Shown: positions 48,243 to 59,062 of the stretch, one piece after another | Layout of the letters: each line of letters starts with the position of its first letter | How positions within the stretch are numbered: position 1 is the first letter of the stretch | The notes under the pieces: model-generated | The model's input: only the letters and a program-made list of their open reading frames with translations | The model's database searches: none | What the model was told of the DNA's origin: nothing | Assembly (NCBI GenBank): GCA_017607445.1 | Contig: JAEVHH010000003.1 | Coordinates: forward strand, 1,178,001-1,242,000 | Source: Histoplasma ohiense | Lineage: Eukaryota; Ascomycota; Eurotiomycetes; Onygenales; Ajellomycetaceae | Direction: 5' to 3' | DNA length: 64,000 nucleotides | Translations under genes and position numbers: made by a program

Positions 48243-48416
48243 TTAGCATACGCCATCTTGACAACTAAGCCCACCACAGCACGGTTGCTTAGAGCATGGG
48301 TCACCGAATTCACCGCAGTGTTTTTGCTTCTTCTTTCTTTGATCTTCAGGGGCGGGCGCCGGAGTGGCAGCAACGACGGCAACCAGTGCCATGACGAGGA
48401 TCGGGAGGAACTTCAT
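48243..48416 (-). CDS. 57-residue secreted cystine-knot (ICK) peptide
   Basis: A single-exon gene too short for usual ORF cut-offs. ATG 48416, TAA at 48245-48243. Seen: a hydrophobic signal peptide (1-17), a Pro/Ala then Lys-rich pro-segment (18-33, with a KKK cluster suited to Kex-like processing), then a 24-residue mature part with six Cys at 34, 41, 46, 47, 52 and 57 and nothing after the last. Spacing C-x6-C-x4-CC-x4-C-x4-C is a textbook ICK pattern with a very tight core, and Gly residues sit in the loops. A TATA-like stretch and AT-rich leader lie upstream. The family is not recognised. It lies 1.4 kb from the other ICK gene on the same strand. Confidence 0.8.
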   Translation of the reverse strand: MKFLPILVMALVAVVAATPAPAPEDQRKKKQKHCGEFGDPCSKQPCCGGLSCQDGVC

Positions 48417-50584
48417 GATTTAGTAGCCAATGTATATGGATTCCTTCCTTTAATAAGTAAAATGCTATATTGTGTTAGGTGTTTTGTGCACGGCCTATAC
48501 ATGATGAAGGAGTAGGTATGCACTACCCCTTTCTTCCGGGGGCTATGTTGGATATAGTACGCTCACCTTTTTTTTTTCAAGAAATTCCACGTCTGAGAAT
48601 TGAAAACCTAGGGATGGCAGTTAAATTCTAGCGCAATATCCAAGGGAGATTGATAACTTTTTAAAAGTCCAGCCCATCATCCCCAACCCCATCTCTTCCC
48701 GTGAGAGAACGAGGAAGAATTCGGGGAAGAAGGCCCGCATCATGGATTAAGCCGAACAATAGAACATCCACCTTTGAGGACAATGACAGGGGAGCTTTCT
48801 GTTCCCAGTTTCCTTTCGCCGGATCCCATTCTGGTGGCGTTCGCCGTTTTCATTGACACGAAATGATCCACCTTCTTTGTCCGAGATTCACAGATCGACA
48901 ATGCAGCGTAAATCCCCCGTTCCCGAACACCTCGCTAGCTCTCGTACCTTATTCCAACCTGTACAGTCTCCGTTATCGTCTTCCCCAACCATTTATTTGA
49001 CATATTCGACCTATCCCTTGTCATCATAATATAAACAAAGGTATAAGAAGGACCCGCAGGTATCTCAAATAGAACATGCCAAAGCTGCACGGGCGGAACT
49101 GCTCTCGACGCGGTCGCTGGGTTTGATTCAGAAATCCTCCCTGTCAATTAACAAGCATACCTCTCATATCCGATACCGAAAGAGCTGCCTTGGCTAATTG
49201 AGCGGCATGGAAGTATTATTCGCAACAATTCCTCCCACCTCTCGTTCGTTAAATGAAGCATCACCAGTAGGAGAATTGATCAACCGTCTCTCAACCCCGT
49301 CACTCAACAAAGCCCTGTCATCCATAACCCCCAAACCTTAGAGGTCCCGCTAGCATATCAATGAAATGGCGTGTCCTGTAACTAGGCAACTCGCTGTTGG
49401 AAAAGGTCCTCCAACAAATGGCCTTCAGAATGAGCGGGCAGGAAATCACCTCGCATTCTTCGTGTTGGGTGAAACGGCGCGCATTGCCTACGGTATCTCT
49501 CCCATCGAATCCAGTGAGTTCAAATGTGTTTGGACTGCCGTCCAATCCAATCGCCCTGTTTGTTGTATTGTCTCAAAATTGCCGATCCTTCCTGGCGGCA
49601 AATCTATGGTAGCCATCGAGGTCTGCCTCTGCCGCTCGCGAATCCCGCATATAGCTACTCGCATCCCCGAATCATGTCACCCTTGGCTCGGTAGCAATAA
49701 TCCAGTTCCTTGATACATATTATAGGATAGACTCCCATTGTAACTCAAATTCGGGACTACGAATTTGATCGAATTCGAATTGCGTGGGATATCACAGTGG
49801 GCAGTATGTCAAATGACCAACGTTAAGAATTTGGTGGGATTCGCATCCGATAATGAGAAAAGCTTCATGGATGGAAATGCATATCCAATCATGGATAAAA
49901 TGGAGAATTGAAAAGAATATTTATTTGGTCATGGTGATGTCCCCAAACACCTCTTCGTATGACGCCTCCTGCTAGAACCGGAATGCAATTACCACGGCAC
50001 AATCCGATGATAGTAACCCATGCCTATGGATATGCAGGTCCATTTCTTCCCAGAATGGGAGGAGGGGGGGGGCGCAGAGAACAAAGGAATGGACAATATT
50101 TCCGCGACCACGCAAGAGGAATTCCGTGGAGAAATGTTTGCAGCCGGTGCGAAAATATGGAGTTGTTGATCTCGCCCTGTCACGATATATAGTTAGCGCG
50201 CATGTAGTATTTAAGTGAACGCAGAGGGATACCAGTATCTGTGCTAGTTTCGCAAGCTTGGAGCATGGAGCCTGGAGCTTTAGAACAGGGATATATATAT
50301 CTCTCTGTCTCTCTCTCTCTCTCTCGCTCCTTTGTTTCCTTTCCCCGCCTTGCTTTTCGACAAAGATTCAGTTAACTTGCCTCAGCAGTCAAGGAGAGAA
50401 CCAGGCAGGATACAGACGAGGGGAAATACCCAAATGTGCTCTGCAACTAGAACCACGGGCTGCATAAAAATATTTAAGTAAATAGCTTAATATAACAGAT
50501 GCTGAGAACAGCACCAGCAATGTCCCTTTCACTAATGAATCCTCGTTACATGGGGAAGGAGAGGAAAGAGACAGCCCTGCGACA

Positions 50585-50629
50585 GAGCACAGCATAGCAC
50601 AGCATAGCACAGCATAGCATAACATAGCA
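50585..50629. repeat. 10-bp tandem repeat AGCACAGCAT, three copies plus degenerate fourth
   Basis: Three exact adjacent copies (50585-50614) are followed by a degenerate continuation. Confidence 0.85.
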
Positions 50630-50897
50630 CTGCGTGACAGGACCTGGCAGAAAAGGCTGCATAGGCAAACTCACCCGAAAGGAAGGAGAAGAGAGAGAGA
50701 GAGAAATAGACGGTGTCGATGAGATGTGGATAGTCACGCATAGGACGACCATGATATACACTCCGACGTACAGTACATAATAATGTACTCGCATATGCAC
50801 CATACGACAAAGCCAGCAACCTACTGATGGCCACTCAGCGCGACGGTGTCAATGTACGAGTAGTGAAGCGTCGAAGTCGAGTCAGGGGAGGCAGAGA

Positions 50898-50900
<3 letters not shown>

Positions 50901-50946
<46 letters not shown>
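50901..50946. repeat. (GA)23 microsatellite
   Basis: About 46 nt of uninterrupted GA dinucleotides. Further short GA runs occur near 50695 and 53371. Confidence 0.9.
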
Positions 50947-50949
<3 letters not shown>

Positions 50950-52086
50950 TGAAGAGGAAAATATGTTGCGGAGTCCATAGACAACAAAAGATATTCATAG
51001 TTAACTAGCCAACTATCAGAACATACCAACCAAGCTGCGTCTATCGAACAATGCTAGACGGCGCTCGAATGTTCGAACACACACTGGGAGTGTCGTTTAT
51101 CACTCACTGCCTTTGGTAGAAGATAGTTCAAGCTACTGCTCTCTACTGAAGGGAATGAAGGGAATCGAACCACGGAGCAAATACGGCGGAGTGTGGTGTA
51201 ATTAAGCCCACAACTAAGTTGAAGCAGGGAGATCCAAAAACCAAGAAAGTTGGACCAATATAAGAATAAGAAATTGTTAGATTCGTAAATGAGAGGCCAT
51301 TTAAATCTTGTGACACCCACCCCAGAATAAGTACATCTCACAAAAAGACTCGTCCACCATTTAAGCTGAACGGTCTAAAAGAGAAGGGCAAGTTCTACAT
51401 GAATAGAAAGGAATAGAGCATAGGTTGAAGAGAAGGAGAAGAATTAACAATAAAGGAAGCTGTTTTGGTATTATTACACGTTCTTTCAAGAAAATGAGAA
51501 AGAAAACAAAGTTCAGTTCAGCCGGTTCAGTCAGTTAGTCTCACTCCTCAGAAAGAAAAACAATAAAAAAGCTAACATCCCACTTAGAAAGCCCTGCAAT
51601 TTTCACACACAAACGGAACCATTCTTGCATAATTTGAGAAACCGTACCAAGTGGAAGACATAGAAAAATGAGGGAGGGGTATATTTGGCTTCTTGTTCGA
51701 GTTTCTAGAGACAGGACTGGATAGGACGAGGCTGAACTAGATTGGACGATAGAGGGGGGTGGTTGTATTTTTATGGGTTGCCAGGCAAACGCTAACTTGG
51801 TCGGAAAAAAAGTCTCTATAAAAATGTACAAATGGGCGTATTTTGGAGGTCATCAGGGAAAAGGTATTCCTCTAGGTAGGGAGTTGAAGCAAGAGGAGGA
51901 ACACGAGAGGAAGAAGGACAAAGAGGCGTTAATTATTGACGAAATTATAAATTCTCGTTTTTATTTGGTTTCTTGTTTAAGGTAGCTATATTGTGAAAAA
52001 AGTAGTTGAGAGGTTTTGTTAGCTTTTGCATAAAAATGGAATAAAAAGGGGGGGAAGGTGGTTTGTTGGAAAATTAGACAAGCAAG

Positions 52087-53301
52087 TTATTGCAACAGAA
52101 CGTACGTGATCAGATCATTGCGGTCCTTGGCTTTCTTGAGACCGCCAAAGGCCATCTTGGTGCCGGGAATGTACTTCTTAGGGTTCTCGAGGTAAGCGAA
52201 CTATTTGTCACGGTACGAGTTAGCGGCATGTCACATATATAAATATATAGGCCAGAAATAAGGGAGGAAAACCCGTACCAGAGTCTCCTCATTCCAAACA
52301 ACACCCTTCGACTTGTTGGCATCGGTATAGGAGTAGCCCTCGACCTGACCACTCTTGCGGCCGAAAAGTCCGTGCAAATTGGGACCGATCTTGTTGGCAC
52401 CGCCTTCTTCAAGAGTGTGGCATTGAGCGCAGCGCGTCTGCAATGGATTAAAAAACATTCTTATGGTCAGCGAGTGTTTTTGTATAGAACTATATGTAAA
52501 TGCGGATAAATTAAAGGAACATGAGTGCACATACCTTGAAGAGGTTAGCACCCTTAGCAGAGTCACCTGAACAAGAAGAAAAATGAGAGAAATTAGCATC
52601 CTCCCGAAGCTGACGCCCTGCTTGCCGTCTCCTGCGTTCGCGTTCCTCGTTTTCTGCCTCCTGCTCCTCGATCGCGTACGACATCCACACTACCGCAGTC
52701 ATTATACTCATTGCCGCTGGTGGCCTTCTCTCTGCGACTGGTGCCGTGGGAGGATGGGCGCGGGTGAAAGAATTGCTGGTGAATATGCCTGGAAATGGTA
52801 TGGGGAATTGGAAGGATATAGTCGTGTATGACGGAGAGCGCAGTGGTTATTGCACGCGAGGAGAGCTGTTTTAAGGAGGGATAGGGTGTATGGGAAGAGG
52901 AGAACTGGTTGAAGGAAGGATACATTCCACCAGCGCAGCAGTGATTTGTGTTGCCTGTTGTGGCAATGTGTAGGGGATTTGTCACTCTGTGCAAAGGAGT
53001 GGCAGTAAAGCTGTTGAGTTTGTTTTGTTTTTGTGTGCTTTGAGACGCTCACAATGTAACGCAAACAGTTGCAATGGCAATGAGGATAGGAGCAGGCTGT
53101 GAGTGCAGAGACGAACAACCGACACCGCCAGAGATGCCAGCAATCTTATATTATATATCATCACCACCAGCACCAGCAAGTACCAGCACCAGCACCATTC
53201 GTAGCAACAGCGGCAGCGGAATCGACTGCAAGAGCGGCCGGCAAGCAGGTTGGATGGAAGGCGGGAAGAATGGGGAAGGACATACCAGCAGAGAAGCTCA
53301 T
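52087..53301 (-). CDS. CYC1: cytochrome c
   Basis: 106 residues in four exons: 53301-53286, 52566-52535, 52437-52279 and 52200-52087. The first exon has 16 nt (ATG plus four codons and one base) and is followed by a 719-nt intron starting GTATGT. Phases fit and the join reads MSFSAGDSAKGANLFK. Cytochrome c carries electrons from complex III to complex IV in the intermembrane space. Seen: heme attachment CAQCH, GPNLHGLFGRKSGQVEGYSY, YLENPKKYIPGTKMAFGGLK (with the axial Met) and KDRNDLITY. The first exon was found by frame and splice logic, and an alternative distal exon cannot be fully excluded. Two CACGTG boxes lie about 330 bp upstream. Confidence 0.92.
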
Positions 53302-54063
53302 TGTGAATGTGTTGAAGAAAAAAAGTCTATGCTAATAATACACAAAAGAGATAATATACACAAAAGGAGAGAGAGAGAGATCCAATTCGAGGTAGAGAGA
53401 GGAAAAGAGGAAGGAGAAGACGTGGAAAACACCGTGGTTGAAGATAAGATTTTTTTTACCCCGTGTCTCTGGCCGAATTCGAGGCCGCAAACAAACCGGA
53501 TGCTTGGCACCTGCACATGACGCACTAAACCCCAAACAGGATCCCTAATCGCCTTTGCCCGGCCTGTGATAGGTCAGCTGCCGTGTTATCCGTGGCCACC
53601 GGGGGATTTCGGATGATTAGTCATTAATCACGTGAAGCTCACGTGATATGTTTGTATGGGTGCCAAGACCGATACAAGCAAGAAGGAAATGACATCAGCG
53701 GCGGAAAATCATGGAGATGATTGATCAGGGCGTACGGAGTACAATCCCCCATTCCATATTTCTCAATATTTTAATTATTGTTGATAGAAAAAAAAAAATA
53801 AATAAATACAAGATCATTTAGATACCCAGCCTACCTTATTTTATCCTCCACAGCAATATCCGCAACAATCCCGGAGTTGGGCTTCGTACCCTTGCCCATC
53901 GAATATGCAATACCACGTGATCTTCAAACCCAATTCGAGACCTTCATTTCTCAACTTCCTCAACACAAAAAAATAATAATAAAAATATCACCGCCTCAAC
54001 AACAACCACAACCACAGATTTCATCGTTACTAAATTTCAAAGGGAAATCCCGCGCAGCGCACG
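53302..54063. promoter_or_regulatory. divergent promoter CYC1 / predicted mitochondrial protein
   Basis: 760 bp with a perfect 21-bp palindrome at 53627-53647 that carries two CACGTG cores (53629-53634 and 53640-53645), one helical turn apart, and a third CACGTG at 53914-53919. CACGTG is the core bound by Cbf1/other bHLH factors. A GTACGGAGTAC word sits at 53732. The 89-codon frame starting at 53877 is not called. Confidence 0.6.
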
Positions 54064-55011
54064 ATGGCCTCCCAACGCTGGATCCCGCCCTTTTTGCTGC
54101 CGAGAGGGATCTCAAAACGAACTCTCCTCTGCTTCGTATCCCATAATGTCCGCCTACAGCAAGCCTCGCTACAAGCAACTCCCCTCCGCCTGAAATCCAC
54201 AAGCTCCTCATCAAAGCCCACCAAGGCCTCCTCCGCCCGTGTCCTCGAGAAACCAGACCGTTTCCGGCCCCCGTCCCACCCAGCACGGCGCGTGATGAAC
54301 CCGCGCAGTTCACAGCCCCGCAACTACCCAGGGCCCCGTCTCTCTGAAGCGGAGCTGGCAGAGAAGAAGACGAAGCGGTATCCGAACATGTTCCCCCCGG
54401 AGGGGACGGTGATGCATAAGTTTCTGACGAACAGGGGTATTCACGTTTGGATCTCTATGGTGGGTGTCCCCTCCCCCTGTCCCTCCCCATCACACGCACA
54501 CACACACACCAAGCAAGCACACACAAAAACATGCAAACATGCACCTGTCCATAACCAAGGCCCAAACTTACCTATACCCATATGTGCATAGTCCGTCCTC
54601 ATCTCCCTCGCAACATTCACCTTCACCACAAACTTCAAACATACTTCTCCCTTCGCGCATTTGCTGCCGTCCTGGTCGCAGCTCCTCACTCACCCCATCG
54701 ACACCGTCTCGCAGGCCATGGCGGTGCTGAAAATGCATGCGGATCATCAGACACTAGAGACGGCGGAGAAGCGGAAGAAGAGGACAGACGACGTAGAGAA
54801 GCGGAGGGCATATAGGAGGGCGCATGGGTTGGAGAAGGAGGAAGTGGTGGAAGTGGTGGAAGAGGGGGTTAGGGCTGCGGAAGGGGAAGGGGAGAGAGTT
54901 GCTGTTGTTGCTGCTGCTGACGGGCAGGCTGTGGTGGATGGAGCGGATGGAGAAGGAGATGCGGTTCAAGGGAGGAGGAGGCCGATTAAGAAGTGGTTGG
55001 GTATATGGTAG
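54064..55011 (+). CDS. predicted mitochondrial membrane protein, conserved-hypothetical type
   Basis: 271 residues in two exons, 54064-54459 and 54592-55011; GT-AG, phase 0. I do not recognise a named family. Seen: a basic, Ser/Arg-rich N-terminus without acidic residues for about 50 residues (mitochondrial targeting), then PGPRLSEAELAEKKTKRYPN and MFPPEGTVMHKFLTNRGIHV. A short hydrophobic segment spans the exon junction (about 129-145, SVLISLATFTF). The C-terminal half has a charged helix (ETAEKRKKRTDDVEKRRAYR), an acidic/Ala-rich low-complexity section and a basic end, RRRPIKKWLGIW. The intron carries CA repeats. Divergent from CYC1, so it may share its promoter, which fits a mitochondrial role. 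Confidence 0.7.
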
Positions 55012-55527
55012 GAGGGCTGGTTAGCGTCGTCACTACAGGGGATGATTGTTGCATAGATTGACTGGGCTTGATATATGTGTGTAGATAATTTCACGTTTTT
55101 GTTTTTGGCCCAGTGTGGAGGGGAGCTGTATATAATACTTTTATCTGGTGTCTGCGGCCTTTTCTTGTTTTTATTATACCATTATGTATATACATACATG
55201 ATTGTGTCGTGGTATGGTAGTTGTGAATATAGATTATTGGGATATGGTGTATGGTGTATATAGGTGTGCCTCTGTATATTTCTAGCACTCCCAAAGCTCC
55301 TTCAAAGTCTTCACTTTGCTACGTTATTTTTACCCATGTTGCCCCATTATAGACATCCATACAAATCCAGTTAAATCAAAATTAATCACACACAACTAAC
55401 CCGAATACTAATAATGAATCAAGGAACGAAAGAAACAATCCCCCAAAAAAAAAAAAAAAAAAAAAAAACTCTTATTAAAAAGGAAGAACACCCAAACAAC
55501 CCCAAGTCATAAAATGATGGAGAGAAA
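55012..55527. other. 3' region between convergent genes
   Basis: About 515 bp between the convergent stops. It includes a TATG-rich section and an A22 run near 55446-55467. No gene seen. Confidence 0.55.
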
Positions 55528-56872
55528 TCACCCAACATCCACCCCCTCCAACCCCTCCATAACTTCCTCTCCAACCCCGCCCTTTTTTAACACCATCTCC
55601 ACAATCCTCGAAACGACACTCCTCTTCACCCCGCCCCTCCTCGGCCTCCAAACACCAGCCACATCTTCCCCTGTATCAACCGCTGCCCCCGCTGGCCCCG
55701 CCGTGCTCATCTCGTTCTCGCCTGCACCTGCACCGCCACCAGCCGCAAACCCAATCGTAGCTGCATTTTCTGAATTCGGGACGCCTGGATTTGTTATCCG
55801 GGAAGGCGGGTCAATGGTGCGGATGGAGAGGAGTTTTAGGGTGTTGTTGGCTATGCTTTCATCCTGCGTGGTGGTAGTATCACGCCCGATGGAGACGGCA
55901 AGCACAGCTTCTGCCACGGCGATTTCTTCCCGGCTGGGGTCGAAGATTATGTTGTCGCCTACGGAGATTACGAGGAGGGTTACGGGAGGACGGAAGGGGT
56001 GGAGTATGGACGGCGTTGTTGTTGTTTTCGTTGCTGATGTAGCCGAACTTGGTATTTTTTGTTGTTGTTCCTGTGCCCGTGATGGGCGTCGTGGGTATAG
56101 ATACTCCGCAGCAGCCCAGTCGTCGTCAAACATGGGATCCTCTTCGTCCTTGGAAATGAGGCGAGGTAATTTCGTGGAGAGGAGAGCAAGATGCGTTGTT
56201 AGCGAGAGGAGCGGGAGGGGATACGAGAGCGGTGGGGAGACAAGGAGGATCTGTGTAGATGTCAGTATATGCTGTACGGATCAAGCACATGACAAAGAAA
56301 GGAAAGGAAAGGAGAAAGAAACCAAGTCTCACATCGATATAGATTCTCCAATGCCACCCTCCATTGATAACCAATCTCCCCTTCAACTCATCCCTTTCCC
56401 CAGACCCAGAAACCATCAACGCCTCCCTCATCATCTCCGCCAAAAACACAGGCAACGAATCATCGTCTCTCAACCCCGGTATCTCAATCGACATCTCCAC
56501 CCACGAGCTCTCCCCACCCCTCCCCTTTCCTCTCCCGCCCTCCTGCCCGCCGCCTTCTCCTCCTCCCTTCCCATTTTCCTCCCCCTCAATCCCCCCCTCC
56601 CGATCCAAAACCCCACCAACAACCGTCCTCTCCACTTCGGCCTTAACCCCGACAATCGCCTGCGTCCCATCCGCAAATCCAATGCGCGCACTCCCGTTGG
56701 CACCCGGGAGAATATCCGTCTCCGCCGTTAGTGGGCGGAACTGCGTTGCGGCGCGCCCATCTGTGCGGATTGGGTTGTGCGGGTAGGAGAGGGAGGTGTG
56801 TAAGTAGGAGAGCTCGGCCGGGGAGAGGAAGGGGATCTGCGCGGTGGAGGAGTAGGTGGCGGTGGTTGCCAT
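55528..56872 (-). CDS. RRP42: exosome complex subunit RRP42 (RNase PH-like)
   Basis: 420 residues in two exons, 56872-56333 and 56250-55528; GT-AG, phase 0. Rrp42 is a catalytically inactive ring subunit of the RNA exosome (nucleus and cytosol), needed for 3'-5' RNA processing. Seen: FLSPAELSYLHTSL, then IRTDGRAATQFRPL and ANGSARIGFADGTQAIVGVKAEV, the RNase PH-domain start. GGWHWRIYID and ILLVSPPLSYPL follow across the splice, with PVTLLVISVGDNIIFDPSREE later. A Gly/Glu/Lys-rich insert (about residues 92-118) is not part of the fold. Length is longer than yeast Rrp42 because of that insert and of linkers near residue 230. Confidence 0.88.
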
Positions 56873-59062
56873 TGTGTGTGTGTGTGAGTGTGTGTGTCAG
56901 TTAAGCGGGACGGCGCTGGCGCTTCGCGCCGCGGGGCGGGGTGGACCGGTTAATTTTTCGTTCTTCTCGTGCGTTGCGTTGCTTTGTTGTTTGCAGATAG
57001 ATGGGGTGCGGCGGCAGTTGTCCAGAGGCCTGGGAGGGAGATAGACAATTTACTTTTTCCAATGAAAAAAAAAAAAAAAAAATCGAAATCTTACTCCTTT
57101 TAGTCAATGAGTCTACACTTCACCCGAAACGACTCTGCTGTTGCTATCAAAGCTAACTAGCATTTCATAACAAAAACTGAAGTTGAATATTTAAAGCGGA
57201 CAATTGAGTTTTGATCCTGCAAAGCTTCAACGATTGAAACCATGGAAGTCTGGTTTGTTATACCGGAAGAGCCATTGTTCCGATATACGCAGCTGCAGGC
57301 TTCGATGGCCAAGTAAGGTTCAAGCTCCGGAAACCACACACTAACTCGTTACTTCGCGCAGGAGCACATTCAATAAATCCGAATAAATTGTAAGCCCTAT
57401 TGGATCAATTATTAATCCTTTTGTAACTTTGTAACTAGACTTGTCTTTTATCTCAAAATTCTATAACTAGGCGTTTTTCGTACAGTACATCCAAAAAAAC
57501 AGCCCAGATAAGAAAACAACCCGTCAATGAAACAAACAAAAAGACGAAAAAGGGAATTAAAAACAAATAAGTTAGTATTATTAAGTTACGGAACTCTCAA
57601 AACTATTTCTAACCCGCTTACTCTGATATCAAACCTCTAAAAGGCTACAAACTCCAATTCCATGTTCTTGCTTTTTTAACTGGACCATGTGAGGCCGACG
57701 ATGGGACATCTGTGAAGGAGAATAGAGAAACAACCAATAGGACCTTGGAACGTTAGGATGGGTTCTGGTATGTTGATTATACGAGCGATAGCTAAGAACT
57801 GACTAGGGGATCGATTACGAAAAGAAAAGACTTTGATTGAGGCTTAGATAGGTAGATGTGGTTAGGATTAAGTGAGGATCTAGTGACACATAGCATCTAT
57901 AAAATGTGAGGAAAAGCGGCAGTGACGCTAGGAAGCAAAACACAAATGGCTGTAAATTGTACAGGGGAAGTGAAAGAGGTAACAAGAACATTTAGGAAGA
58001 AGAAAAAAGTAAAAGGTAAAAGGTAAATAATATAACAAAGGAGATTTAGGAGAGAGAGAATGTGCTGATGCCAGAACTGGGCTTGGGGATTACCCACAGA
58101 AGAGGTTGTCAGGAGGGGGAACATCGGGAACGACGAGATGATTTAAAAAGGGTTTGCCAAAACACAGGTTTAATAAAAGGGAAAAAGGATAAGGAAGGAG
58201 AAGAAAACAAGTGAGTACATAGGAGACATCGCGACTTGCGCGGTCGAGTGGATGATATATGTGTATAAATAAACGTGTATTTAGGAGGGAAAGGATGAAA
58301 GGTAGGAAAGAGAAAAGGTAAATAGAAACGTAATCAATCAAGCCAGCCAGCCACGGGACTTGACTAAAATGAACGGAGATCGAAAGTCGAAGAAAATGCA
58401 GATTATATGCGGACGTGGGTATTAAAAAGTTACTAGGGTGAGCAAAACAACAAAAGAATAAAAAATAATAAACGCAAAACAAAACAAAGATGAAATAGCA
58501 AGGCCAGGGTAAAAGTCTAATAAAATATGGCCTGGGGGTATGAAGTGAGAAAGAGTAAAGCAAATGATAATAAAGCTGGAAATAAGGGGGGAAATAACAC
58601 AAATATTAGATCCCAGCAGGCCGTTGAGCAGGGAAAAAAAAATGTAAGTGAAAATCAGTTGAGACCCAGTAAGAAAGGAAAGATGAGTGAAACCCATAAT
58701 CCGCCAAAGCGATATCAAGTTGCAATAAGAGCAAACAAAAGAGGGAAATGCTGCTGGTAATGATGGTAAGAGCAGTGGCTGGCGTTGGGTGTTTGGATGA
58801 AATCAAAAGAAAATAAAACCTTTAGCCTGACGCCAACCAGAATCAGTGTACAAGTTGTAGCAATGGAGAGGCGAGAAGAGTATTGAAAGAAATTTTAGCC
58901 CAAGAAGGAGAAATGATGAAGGAAGCGAACCGAAGGTGGGGTGTTTTTGAGATTTTCGAGAAGCCCAGAACGTCGCTGCAATAGCAAAAAGTAAAGAATT
59001 ATTAGGCCATTTATCATCCAAATGAAAGAAAGGAAAATGAGACATGTGTCGGAGAGAAAAAT
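56873..59062. other. 2.2-kb gene-free region
   Basis: RRP42 promoter side (with a TG run at 56873-56900) and IME2 3' region. It holds A-runs and A/G-rich sequence, with a GTACAGTACA word near 57482. No coding frame with family features. Confidence 0.5.

Larger units (their letters stand above)
48417..52086. other. 3.7-kb region without an identifiable gene
   Basis: It contains pyrimidine tracts, a (GA)n run and a 10-bp tandem (listed separately), GTACAGTACA near 50772, and several short frames without features. The Gly-rich frame at 49959-50192 and its minus-strand partner are not convincing. Confidence 0.5.

Noticed and set aside
51150..51190. tRNA B-box-like GGTTCGATTCC (minus strand)
   Set aside because: The flanking bases do not pair into a T-stem and no acceptor stem or anticodon arm can be drawn.
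53877..54146. 89-codon plus-strand frame before the mitochondrial protein
   Set aside because: It overlaps the better supported two-exon gene in another frame; AAT/CAA repeats keep it open.
59000..59062. extra C-terminal IME2 exon through donor GTAGAT at the stop codon
   Set aside because: The downstream frame gives a hydrophobic, unrelated tail and the stop position fits the family's usual end.
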